DNA of 64,000 nucleotides from JAUVPY01 sp034412795. Its GTDB lineage: Bacteria; Chloroflexota; Anaerolineae; 4572-78; NAK82. Shown here piece by piece: positions 44,043 through 52,471 of this stretch; position 1 is the stretch's first letter, and every line of letters starts with the position of its first letter. Position numbers and translations under genes: made by a program. The DNA lies in contig DAOUMD010000226.1 in assembly GCA_034412795.1 (NCBI GenBank), forward strand, positions 1 to 64,000. The letters are read 5' to 3'. The notes under the pieces were generated by a model. The model did not search any database, was not told the origin of the DNA, and saw only the letters and a program-made list of their open reading frames with translations.

Positions 44043-45593
44043 ATGCTACCTGAAATCGTCACCGAGAGCAACTGGCTCAATCAGACGCTGGACGGGGTGC
44101 GGCAGCAGGTGGTGCACTTTCTGCTGCCACCCGACCCGGTTCCCCTGGAGCGCCCCAGCCTCTCCCAATTGGCGCGACCGGGGGCAAGGTTGCCGCGTTT
44201 TGTGGCCGAATGTGCCGTGGCCGGCAAGTACCTCGACCTGTTAGGTCCCCTGGATTGGGACCATTTCCCCGAATGCGATCCCAACCGGCCCTGGCCCGGC
44301 CCCCAACCGGCAGCCCGCGCCCCCTTCGTCGCCGCCTACCTGGTCAAGATTGACCAGGGTAAGCGCTACATGACGCACCTACACCAATACCTGGTTGAAC
44401 ACCCGGCCCTGGTCTGGATCCTCGGTTTCCGCCTCGCCCCCTCACCCCACTTCCCCTGGGGCTTCGACGTTGACGCCAGCTTGCCTTCCTCCCGCCAGTT
44501 CAGCCGCATCTTGCGCACCCTGGACAACCACGCCTTGCAGTTCCTGCTGGATGGCACGGTGGCGCTCATCGGCCACGAATTGCCCGACGACGTCAACTTC
44601 GGCGACGTCGTCGCCGGGGACACCAAGCACATCATTGCGTTCGTAAAGGAGAACAATCCCAAAGTCTACATCGAGGACCGCTATGACAAGAACAAGCAAC
44701 CCCCGGGCGATCCCGATTGTCGGCTGGGCTGCAAAAAGAAGCGTAACGTAAGCCCCGAGCAAGAGACCAGGGTGAGCAACGGCGCGTCGCAGGGCCAGCC
44801 GCCCGGCGGCACGCCGACCACCGACCCCATTCCCGCCAGCCAGGCGCGGGTGGGCGAGTACTACTGGGGCTACGCCTCGGGCGTCATCGCCACCAAGGTG
44901 CCCGGCTGGGGCGAGTTCGTTCTGGCCGAACTCACCCAACCCTTCGACAGAAGCGACATCAGTTACTTCTTCCCCCTCATGGCCGACACCGAACGGCGTC
45001 TGGGTCACCGCCCACGCTTCGGCGCTTTCGACATGGCCTTCGAAGCCCACTACGTCTACGACTTCTTCTACGAGGCAGGTGGCTTCGCTGCTATCTGCCT
45101 GTCCAAGCGAGGCGACAACACCCGGCGTTTCGACGCGGCGGGTCTGCCGCTCTGTCAGGCCGGGCTGGCCATGCCGCTCAAGTCCGCTTTCATGTGCCGC
45201 ACCGCCGAGGTGCCCCACCAACGCGGCCGCTACGTCTGCCCCCTGCTCCACCCCGAGCCCACCGGCCAGGTGTGCCCCATCGACCACAAGAATTGGAATA
45301 AGGGAGGGTGCCAGGTCACCATGCCCACCAGCATCGGCGCCCGGCTGCGCTACCAATTGGACCGCGAGTGCCAGCAATTCAAGGACATCTACAAGCAGCG
45401 CACCGCCACCGAGCGCGTCAACAGCCAGGCCTTCGAACTGGGCATCGAACGTCCCAAGCTGCGCAACGGGCAGGCCATCACCACCCAAACCACCCTCATC
45501 TACGTCCTCCTCAACCTGCGTGCCCTGCAGCGCATCCGTGCCCACAAGGCGGAGTTGGCTCGCCAGAGGCAGGCTAACAATGTCCTGAGCTGA
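44043..45593 (+). CDS. DDE transposase (IS4/IS1182-like)
   Basis: 516 residues. The N-terminal helical region is followed by a DDE catalytic core: first Asp in VVAGDTKHIIAFVKENN, second in FGAFDMAFEAHYVYDFFY, and the glutamate in the typical RTATERVNSQAFELG helix near the C-terminus. A Cys-rich insert (PDCRLGCKKKR, CRTAEVPHQRGRYVCPLLHP) lies between the catalytic residues. The exact IS family is not certain. The gene looks intact, with strong ribosome binding, so the element could still be active. Confidence 0.88.
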   Translation: MLPEIVTESNWLNQTLDGVRQQVVHFLLPPDPVPLERPSLSQLARPGARLPRFVAECAVAGKYLDLLGPLDWDHFPECDPNRPWPGPQPAARAPFVAAYLVKIDQGKRYMTHLHQYLVEHPALVWILGFRLAPSPHFPWGFDVDASLPSSRQFSRILRTLDNHALQFLLDGTVALIGHELPDDVNFGDVVAGDTKHIIAFVKENNPKVYIEDRYDKNKQPPGDPDCRLGCKKKRNVSPEQETRVSNGASQGQPPGGTPTTDPIPASQARVGEYYWGYASGVIATKVPGWGEFVLAELTQPFDRSDISYFFPLMADTERRLGHRPRFGAFDMAFEAHYVYDFFYEAGGFAAICLSKRGDNTRRFDAAGLPLCQAGLAMPLKSAFMCRTAEVPHQRGRYVCPLLHPEPTGQVCPIDHKNWNKGGCQVTMPTSIGARLRYQLDRECQQFKDIYKQRTATERVNSQAFELGIERPKLRNGQAITTQTTLIYVLLNLRALQRIRAHKAELARQRQANNVLS

Positions 45594-45927
45594 GCCGCCC
45601 CGAACCGAATGCCCACGCCGCGGGCTGGTCAATTCGTATCCATCGGCGCTGGGGTGGGCCGACCCGGCTGGCGCTCGGCTCGGGGCACTGCCGACCAGCT
45701 TGATCCACCGTTTCACCCAACCGAACGTTTGTTCGCGACACGTTCGGGCAGCTACTCCTGCATCGTTCGCGCCCCCACGCCAGCCATCTCCCCCACTGGT
45801 GCCCTGACCGCCTCGCTTCTCAGCTTCCCAGCTTGCCGGTATCCCGCTTTTCGGCCGTTGAGTGGCTGACTTGACCTTGTTATTTTGGCTCCGCTTCCAG
45901 CCGCCACTTTATGTTTTGTCTTTCCCT

Positions 45928-48900
45928 CCCCGAAGGGCATTGTCTGCTTTCCTACGTGGTTGCCGGCGATGCTGCTCGGGCAGGAAGTTATGTTTCAGTG
46001 CCCCGAAGGGCATTGTCTGCTTTCCTACTCACCAACATCGGCAACTTGGGCAGCGCCGCCACCCAGGCGGTGCTGTTTCAGTGCCCCGAAGGGCATTGTC
46101 TGCTTTCCTAACCCATGGATGCATTATCACAATCGGCTGTCTCTAGCTTGGGAGTTTCAGTGCCCCGAAGGGCATTGTCTGCTTTCCTACCTCTCTATAG
46201 ACATTGGAGAGCTCTTGGAGAAGCGTCCAGAGCTGTTTCAGTGCCCCGAAGGGCATTGTCTTCTTTCCTACCAGTACGCGGACTGCACCGATGAGGAGGT
46301 GCGGCAACAGGTTTCAGTGCCCCGAAGGGCATTGTCTTCTTTCCTACATCGTCAGCTCGACCATCTCGGCACTCCAAATCCCAGTTTCAGTGCCCCGAAG
46401 GGCATTGTCTTCTTTCCTACCCACTCGATGAGTGGAAACAGAAGATGCTTGACAAATTTCAGTGCCCCGCAGGGCATTGTCTTCAGTTCCACCTGGCAGA
46501 TCTCAAACCAGAGACAGAACGCGAGGGGCTGCTGTACACGTTTCAGTGCCCCGAAGGGCATTGTCTTCTTTGCTACCGATGGCGAGAAATCGACGACGCC
46601 ATCAGCCTCGTGCCCGATTCGTTTCAGTGCCCCGAAGAGCATTGTCTTCTTTGCTACTCAAATGTCGCCTCTAAGGTGTCTGAGGCGCGTTCTGTTTCAG
46701 TGTCCCGAAGGGCATTGTCTTCTTTGCTACTGGATCGGCAGTATCAACCAATATCCGGCTCCGGTTTCGTTTCAGCGCCCCGAAGGGCATTATCTTCTTT
46801 GCTACAAACTGCCCGCCCCAAACTATGGCCTCGCCTTCTGGGTAACGGTTGGTTTCAGTGCCCCGAAGGGCATTGTCTTCTTTGCTACATGCTAGAGCAT
46901 GGGTACTGAGACTACAGCTTTTATCAAGAACACTGGTCGTTTCAGTGCCCCAAAGGGTATTATCTTCTTTGCTACCGGGCACGGCGGACGCTATTACCTA
47001 CAGCCTGCTAGGGTTTCAGTGCCCCGAAGGGCATTGTCTGCTTTGCTACGCAAGATTGCGGCCCACAAAGTCCCCGGCTTTGATGCGTTTCAGTGCCCCG
47101 AAGGGCATTGTCTTCTTTGCTACACCTACCTGGAAGAGGAACGCGACCTTATCTCTGGGAACGATTCCCTGTTTCAGTGCCCCGAAGGGCATTGTCTTCT
47201 TTGCTACCCGACGATGGCGGCATTGTGGTTGAGTGGGTCGGGATGTACGAGTTTCAGTGCCCCGAAGGGCATTGTCTTCTTTCCTACGCCGAACGGACAT
47301 TGAGTTCCTAAGTTCGGTTGTCAGGAACTTGTTTCAGTGCCCCGAAGGGCATTGTCTTCTTTCCTACATGCGCAGTTAGAAAGCGCATGGCGGTCCCTAT
47401 TGCTCAATAGTTTCAGTGCCCCGAAGGGCATTGTCTTCTTTCCTACATCCAAAATCAAGCGGAGGAAAAAGAAAAATGGCGAAAAGACTCGCGTTTCAGT
47501 GCCCCGAAGGGCATTGTCTTCTTTCCTACCGGACAGTGGGCGAAGATCAAGGTAAGGTAGTTCCCGTTTCAGTGCCCCGAAGGGCATTGTCTTCTTTCCT
47601 ACATCGTCAGCTCGACCATCTCGGCACTCCAAATCCCAGTTTCAGTGCCCCGAAGGGCATTGTCTTCTTTGCTACCACGGGGGCATTTATTATGCCAATC
47701 ATTGTTTGGATTGGTGCCATGTTTCAGTGCCCCGAAGGGCATTGTCTTCTTTCCCACCTACCACGGGAATCGACATCCCAGCCAACTGTACCGCGTTTCA
47801 GTGCCCCGAAGGGCATTATCCTATTTTCCACTGGCGCGAGTGGACCACGGTGGCCGACGAGTGGAAGTACCTGTTTCAGTGCCCCAAAGAGCATTGTCTT
47901 ATTTTCCACGATCCGTTAGTTATTATCTGGCATGCCGCCGAGCCATTGACGTTTCAGTGCCCCGAAGGGCATTGTCTTCTTTCCTACGTAAGGCTGGTAG
48001 CCGGCGAGTACATCTTGAGGGCCAATAATCAAGGTTTCAGTGCCCCGAAGGGCATTGTCTTCTTTCCTACTCGTTGTCGCAGCTTTCATCACCCTCTGCT
48101 GCATCGGTCCTGGTTTCAGTGCCCCGAAGGGCATTGTCTTCTTTCCTACAGAGCCTCTCCCGGCAGCTACCGTTCGTCGGCCGCTAGTTTCAGTGCCCCG
48201 AAGGGCATTGTCTTCTTTCCTACGAATACCGGGGGATCGGCCCCCCGGCAGTGTTTCCCCTCCCCTTCGTTTCAGTGCCCCGAAGGGCATTGTCTTCTTT
48301 CCTACGGGCAACCTGGGCTCAAAGCCCGGTATCCCCCCCACCAGTGTTTCAGTGCCCCGAAGGGCATTGTCTTCTTTCCTACGTTAGGTCAATCGGGGCC
48401 AGCAGTTCCCGATTGGCTAACCGGGTTTCAGTGCCCCGAAGGGCATTGTCTTCTTTCCTACAAATGACGTGGGTCGTGGCAACCGGGATCAACGCGGGTG
48501 CGTTTCAGTGCCCCGAAGGGCATTGTCTTCTTTCCTACTTGGTGGTAGTTACCATTCTTCTTCTGGCCACATTCCGGTTTCAGTGCCCCGAAGGGCATTG
48601 TCTTCTTTCCTACCCTGAACGAACAGGCGCATTTCACCCAGTGCGAAGAGTTTCAGTGCCCCGAAGGGCATTGTCTTCTTTCCTACCTATCACCAGGTAG
48701 GCCAATATTGGCGCGACACAGATGTTTCAGTGCCCCGAAGGGCATTGTCTTCTTTCCTACCCCCGGCAGCGGAACAAGGGAGGCTATTATGAAGGCGATG
48801 TTTCAGTGCCCCAAAGGGCATTGTCTTCTTTCCTACGATGTTACTGAGCTGATCGGTAACCTGTTCGCGTGGATACTACCGTTTCAGTGCCCCGAAGGGT

Positions 48901-49078
48901 ATTGTCTGCTTTTCCACTTGAGTGGTGTGATAGCACGATCAACCCGGTGGTGGGATGGTTTCAGTGTCCCGCAGCATTGTCTTGTTTTCTACACGAGGTA
49001 TGGACCCAGGAGGGCATTGAACCGGCTAAGGCATTTTGGGTGTTTCAGTGCCCCGCAGGGCATTGTCTTCATTACCAC
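45928..49078 (-). CRISPR. CRISPR array, cas-proximal half (about 41 repeats)
   Basis: Continuation of the same array after the insertion sequence. The first unit is the right part of the split repeat. Repeats are 37 nt with the same hairpin and handle. Long runs are identical: GTAGGAAAGAAGACA from about 47251 to 48870, GTAGCAAAGAAGACA from about 46540 to 47220. The last three copies (48881, 48959, 49042) are again degenerate. The spacer at 46348-46383 is repeated exactly at 47603-47638. The array lies 170 bp past the last minus-strand cas gene, so it may also be reached by operon read-through. Confidence 0.96.
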
Positions 49079-49248
49079 ACCAGCGGGCCAGAACGTCGAT
49101 TAAGTAAGATATTCGGTTGTTAAAGTGCAGCGCTTCTCAGCCAACCCCTGAACGCCCACCAACGACGGATGACGGACGACGAATACCCCCGCCTAACCCA
49201 CCCATTCGTCTACCGTCCCTGGTCCTTCGTCCTCCGTCCCAAAGCGCC
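49079..49248. other. spacer between array and cas genes
   Basis: If the array is transcribed on the minus strand, this would hold its leader. It is not notably AT-rich, and half is a GACGGATGACGGACGACGAA simple repeat facing TTCGTCCTCCGTCC. I see no convincing leader promoter. Confidence 0.45.
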
Positions 49249-50001
49249 TCATCCCGCCTGACTCAGGTAGAACGTTGTATCCACCTCGACCACGCGCAGC
49301 GTGCCGGGGATGGGCTGGCCTTCGGTATCGCGGTCGCTCTCCACGTACTCCAGCGCGCCGCCGGTGGTCAGGGCGGCCAGCACCATGCCGGCCGTCAGTT
49401 GCTTGGTGCCGCCCGTGATGTCGGCGATGACCTGGCCGGGTTCCAGCCGGACCTCACCCGCCTCGCGACTGAAGATATCGTGCACCGCCTGGTAGGCCTG
49501 CTGGGCGTCCAGTGCCCCGATGTAGACAGGGTGCAGTTGGGTTTTTGTCTCCTCCTCCAGCACCCACTCGGAAACTTTTTGGAAGGCGTCCTGGACCGCT
49601 TTGACGTGGCTCTCCATAACCAGCCAGCAGTGGGCCGCGTCACCGCCCGCGTGGTGGTGCCCCAGCGCAAAGAGCAGGTGGTCGACCGGTCCCGGTCCCA
49701 GCAGCCAGATCAACCCGGCGTGGGGCAGCGCCAGCCGGCTCTCGTCGATCTCGACGCGCACCCTTCGCTCCCGCCGCCGGTCGCGTTGGTACAGAAGGTA
49801 GGCCAGCCCGGTCAGCAGCGCCGAGGCCAGCAAGGGCCGCCACAGCACGCCCCAGACCGTTACCGGCGCCAGCAGCAGGTCGTAGACCAGGTTGCCCAGG
49901 GTGCCCACCATCAGCAGCCCCAAGGCAAAGGCGGCCAACAGCTCCGGGGACGGACCGGCGCCACGCAGCAAGACGTCCAGAAACTCAACGCGGCGGTTCA
50001 T
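49249..50001 (-). CDS. membrane-anchored CARF protein, putative type III effector
   Basis: 250 residues from ATG 50001, preceded by GGAGGAG. Two hydrophobic helices (about 19-44 and 50-72) are followed by a basic stretch RDRRRERR. A CARF-like Rossmann domain follows (about 95-250): GLIWLLGPGPVDHLLFALG, CWLVMESHV, and the ligand-loop segment VIADITGGTKQLTAGMVLAA. CARF domains bind cyclic oligoadenylates made by Cas10. The topology recalls Cam1-like membrane effectors, though with two helices. It overlaps the csx15 gene by 17 bp. Function as a membrane-disrupting or pore effector is an inference. Confidence 0.8.
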   Translation of the reverse strand: MNRRVEFLDVLLRGAGPSPELLAAFALGLLMVGTLGNLVYDLLLAPVTVWGVLWRPLLASALLTGLAYLLYQRDRRRERRVRVEIDESRLALPHAGLIWLLGPGPVDHLLFALGHHHAGGDAAHCWLVMESHVKAVQDAFQKVSEWVLEEETKTQLHPVYIGALDAQQAYQAVHDIFSREAGEVRLEPGQVIADITGGTKQLTAGMVLAALTTGGALEYVESDRDTEGQPIPGTLRVVEVDTTFYLSQAG

Positions 50002-50383
50002 GGCTTCTCCTCCCCCGCGCATCGTCGCGCACTTGTTGCAGGTTGATCACTTCGGCCACCTCGTAGCGTGTGGGTGTGCTACCGGGGATGGGACGTAGCC
50101 GGACCACAGCCGGGAAGTCGCCCATACGCCCGTGCAGCTCGGCCAGCAGGATGACGGCGATGAAGTTAAGCGCGGGTGGCACGACCAGCAGCGGCGTCGT
50201 CTGCCACTCGGTTGCCGTCAGGCCCAGGCCATCGACCAGGGCGGCCACCTGCCCGGCGAAGGGCTGAGTATGGTCGAAGTTGGGCAAAGTCTCGATGATG
50301 TGCTCCACTGCGTTCCCGGTCAGGGCTTGAAGTTGGTTTACTTGTCCCTCGGTCAATGGATGGGTGAAGTTGACGATGATCAT
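49985..50383 (-). CDS. csx15: Csx15-like CRISPR ancillary protein
   Basis: 132 residues, beginning MIIVNFTHPLTEGQVNQLQ and containing LLVVPPALNFIAVILLAELHGRMGDFPAVVRLRP, the pattern of Csx15. Csx15 belongs to the small proteins linked with type III systems that bind or remove cyclic oligoadenylates (ring nuclease-like). It lies between cas6 and the membrane CARF gene, overlapping the latter, which suits a brake on that effector. Family assignment is by memory of the pattern, so moderate certainty. Confidence 0.72.
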   Translation of the reverse strand: MIIVNFTHPLTEGQVNQLQALTGNAVEHIIETLPNFDHTQPFAGQVAALVDGLGLTATEWQTTPLLVVPPALNFIAVILLAELHGRMGDFPAVVRLRPIPGSTPTRYEVAEVINLQQVRDDARGRRSHEPPR

Positions 50384-50410
50384 TGATTTTCGGTCCTCGG
50401 TCTTAAGTGC

Positions 50411-50433
50411 TCAGTGCCCCGCAAGGCATTATC
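50411..50433 (-). repeat. orphan CRISPR-repeat fragment before csx15
   Basis: On the minus strand it reads GATAATGCCTTGCGGGGCAC then TGA, matching the repeat's hairpin and handle start with three changes. It lies 28 bp upstream of the csx15 start, in its leader. Confidence 0.7.
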
Positions 50434-50497
50434 CCATCTCCTCATATATCTGCGTTCATCTGCGTTCATCTGCGTACAAAGCCATCGCTCCAGCACC

Positions 50498-51322
50498 TTA
50501 CGCCAGGGCACGCGTCTGGCCTAACCCCATAGTGGTCCGCGCCCCAACCCCAGCGTACAGCGCGAAGGCGGCCAGGGTGTGGATCAGGCCCAGCCAGTAG
50601 CGGTCCCGGTTGCGGAAGGCGTAGCCGCACACCCCCAGGAAGCCCGGATAGGCGCCCCGCTCGGCGTCTTCGCCGAAGGTCACCCGGTCGGTGCGCAGGT
50701 GATAGCGGGCGATGAGCATGACCTCGTCGGCGAAGCGGCGCACCTCGTCCGGGACGCGAAGCGGGCCGAAGGTGTTCCAACGCCGCGCCAGCCCCTCGAA
50801 GACAAGGCCGGGCAGCGGCAACGGCAGGTTGGCCCCGCCCGAGCGGAAGACGGTGGGCGAGGCGAAGCGCAGCGCCAGACGTGGCGCGGGCAGGGCAGGG
50901 TCCAGGGTGTGGCGCTGCACCAGCGCCTCGTAGGTGGTGCGGCCCGCCCAGGGGTGGGCCGTCGCATCGGCGCTGGCCTCGACCACGCGTAAGCTCGCCC
51001 CGGCCAGCGTTACCCGCTCAGGAGGACGGGCCAGCAGTCGCTCGGCTACCAGGGTCGATAGTTCCGGCCAGTAGCTGGTCACGCGCAGGAAGCAAGTCTT
51101 ATCCGGTGACAGTGACACCCGCCCCGCCTCCGGCCGGCCTGCCCCCCACAAGTTGGAGACGGTGAAGGGCCGCTCCTGATTGGGCGCGTGGAGGGTTTCT
51201 GCCAGCGCGGGGTCGGCAGCACGCACCTGCTCCAGGAACCAGGCGTGGGTAGCCCGGCCCAGGTTGGCCGGCAGGGTGATGGGTTGGGTGGGGGTCAGGG
51301 TGAACACGACTGAAATCAGCAT
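50498..51322 (-). CDS. cas6: CRISPR repeat endoribonuclease Cas6
   Basis: 274 residues of the RAMP fold. It has an N-terminal ferredoxin-like strand (ISVVFTLTPTQPITLP), and TLRFASPTVFRSG-type and LPGLVFEGLARRWN segments as in Cas6. The glycine-rich C-terminal loop GVGARTTMGLGQTR is the family hallmark. It cuts pre-crRNA at the base of the TGCCC/GGGCA hairpin, leaving the ACUGAAAC handle. GAGGAGG precedes the ATG. Remarkably, the 5' leader carries the same hairpin as the CRISPR repeat (51356-51338), directly before the ribosome binding site. Confidence 0.9.
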   Translation of the reverse strand: MLISVVFTLTPTQPITLPANLGRATHAWFLEQVRAADPALAETLHAPNQERPFTVSNLWGAGRPEAGRVSLSPDKTCFLRVTSYWPELSTLVAERLLARPPERVTLAGASLRVVEASADATAHPWAGRTTYEALVQRHTLDPALPAPRLALRFASPTVFRSGGANLPLPLPGLVFEGLARRWNTFGPLRVPDEVRRFADEVMLIARYHLRTDRVTFGEDAERGAYPGFLGVCGYAFRNRDRYWLGLIHTLAAFALYAGVGARTTMGLGQTRALA

Positions 51323-51337
51323 GAGAATACCTCCTCA

Positions 51338-51356
51338 AGTGCCCCGAAGGGCATTG
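51338..51356 (-). promoter_or_regulatory. CRISPR-repeat hairpin in the cas6 leader
   Basis: On the minus strand CAATGCCCTTCGGGGCACT is identical over 19 nt to the CRISPR repeat core. The next bases, TGAGGAGG, contain the cas6 ribosome binding site. A hairpin that Cas6 can bind or cut therefore sits where it would control cas6 translation. Confidence 0.75.
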
Positions 51357-51399
51357 GTTTTTACGGATTAACACAGCATGTCTCGTGCGGTATCACGAA

Positions 51400-51435
51400 G
51401 TTTCATCTTCCCAAGGGCATCACCTGCTCTGCTAT
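51400..51435 (-). repeat. degenerate full-length CRISPR repeat at the can2 end
   Basis: On the minus strand it runs ATAGCAGAGCAGGTGATGCC, then CTTGGGAAGATGAAAC: 36 nt aligned end to end with the repeat, including the terminal GAAAC. It overlaps the stop codon of the CARF nuclease gene. It is separated by 43 nt from the hairpin at 51338-51356, which is spacer length. Confidence 0.7.
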
Positions 51436-52331
51436 GCCTTGCGTCTGCCCAGGCATCGGCAGACTTCACTAACCAGTTTTTCTGAATCTTCGGCTGACAA
51501 TTGGCCTTGGTCCCCAAAACTGGACAGCTCAATCACTTCGATGCGCCGTGCCTGGGCCAGCTCACGCAGATTGGAGCGGCTGTCGTCCCAAACCTGGTCC
51601 GAGACCAGCATCTTTTGCGTGTAGGTTCCCAGATAACGCTGACCACCCGCGGTGTTCAGTTGGTCGATTCCCTTCTTGACTCCGCCGCCGATCTTGGCCT
51701 CGATGATGCCCACTTGATTGTCGCAGCGCACCACGAAGTCTACGTCCAGCGCGCCCATCAGCTTGACACCCACCAGGGTTTCGTCCACTGCGGGTTCCAG
51801 GACGGCGTGGATGGCTTGCTCGAAGCGTCTGCCCTTTTTATCTTTGGCAAAGCCGGTCGGCTGGTAGTCTCCTAAGAAGGCGCGCAAGTAATCTTCAATC
51901 TTGATCAAGCCCGGCAACAGGAGGTCTTCGACCACCTGCGGCCTGCCCTTCGCGTCGAATGCGTAGCGATACAGCCGCGTCTGTTTGCCCTCACTTTGCA
52001 AGTAAAGAAAAGGTGCCTGGACCTCGGCTGCGGCCAGGAAGGCGGCCATGGCCATGGCCTTGGTGCCGCCGGTCAAATTGAAGACCAATTCATCCGCCTT
52101 CCAGCCTCGATCTTTGACGAGCTTCATCAGGTCCCCGCGGGTGGCTTCTATGTCGTAGGCACTTACCAAGCAACATACAGCTTCGCAGCCGACCGGAAGC
52201 AATGGCTCCAGTCGGTGAGCTGCCGCCTCAGTAAAATCACTGTGAACCAGGACCACCACGTCCGGGGCCTGATAGCGGACGGGCAACAGGTTCGGAATGG
52301 GCTGTTCGCCAATCAACGAAACCAAGACCAT
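51432..52331 (-). CDS. CARF-PD-(D/E)XK nuclease, Can2/Card1-like effector
   Basis: 299 residues. The N-terminal CARF domain (about 1-145) has LVSLIGEQPIPNLLPVRY, PDVVVLVHS and the ligand loop FNLTGGTKAMAMAA. The C-terminal nuclease (about 160-290, DUF1887-like) has the motif LDVDFVVRC with IIEAK, the D...ExK metal site. Can2/Card1 proteins are activated by cyclic tetra-adenylate and nick DNA or cut RNA, causing dormancy or interference. The gene lies between csm5 and cas6. It is probably the main soluble effector here. Confidence 0.85.
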   Translation of the reverse strand: MVLVSLIGEQPIPNLLPVRYQAPDVVVLVHSDFTEAAAHRLEPLLPVGCEAVCCLVSAYDIEATRGDLMKLVKDRGWKADELVFNLTGGTKAMAMAAFLAAAEVQAPFLYLQSEGKQTRLYRYAFDAKGRPQVVEDLLLPGLIKIEDYLRAFLGDYQPTGFAKDKKGRRFEQAIHAVLEPAVDETLVGVKLMGALDVDFVVRCDNQVGIIEAKIGGGVKKGIDQLNTAGGQRYLGTYTQKMLVSDQVWDDSRSNLRELAQARRIEVIELSSFGDQGQLSAEDSEKLVSEVCRCLGRRKA

Positions 52332-52350
52332 ATCACTCCACCCTCCTTTA

Positions 52351-52440
52351 GTGGGACGCTAGTGGGACGCAGATAAACGCTGATTAACGCTGATTTTTTG
52401 TAATTTTATCTGCGTATATCGGCGTAAACATCTGCACTTG
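52351..52440. repeat. ACGCAGATAAACGC-type palindromic repeat, csm5-can2 gap
   Basis: GGGACGCAGATAAACGCTGA and related units face ATCTGCGTATATCGGCGTAA. The same family fills other gaps of the operon (50446-50480, 53611-53650, 53762-53798, 54224-54316, 56381-56456). Confidence 0.65.
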
Positions 52441-52471
52441 CCGCCGCAGGTGCAAGTGTCTGCGTCCTATT

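Larger units (their letters stand above)
43768..45935 (+). mobile_element. insertion sequence inside a CRISPR repeat
   Basis: Terminal inverted repeats AGGGAAAGACAAAACATAA at 43776-43794 and, inverted, 45909-45927 bound a single transposase gene. The flanks are CCCCGCAG (43768-43775) and CCCCGAAG (45928-45935), an 8-bp target duplication with one mismatch (the first five bases are exact). Removing the element and one flank leaves a perfect 37-nt CRISPR repeat. Near the left end, a 73-bp unit starting ATAAGATTGGTTCC repeats at 43791, 43864 and 43937. The 45594-45908 part is non-coding. Confidence 0.9.

Noticed and set aside
44442..45716. Long antisense open frame over the transposase gene
   Set aside because: High-GC shadow frame; the plus-strand frame has the DDE motifs and a ribosome binding site.
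40660..49080. Many open frames reading FQCPEGHCLLCY-type peptides within the CRISPR arrays
   Set aside because: They are translations of the CRISPR repeats in several frames on both strands, with spacer sequence between. There are no ribosome binding sites or protein-like conservation.
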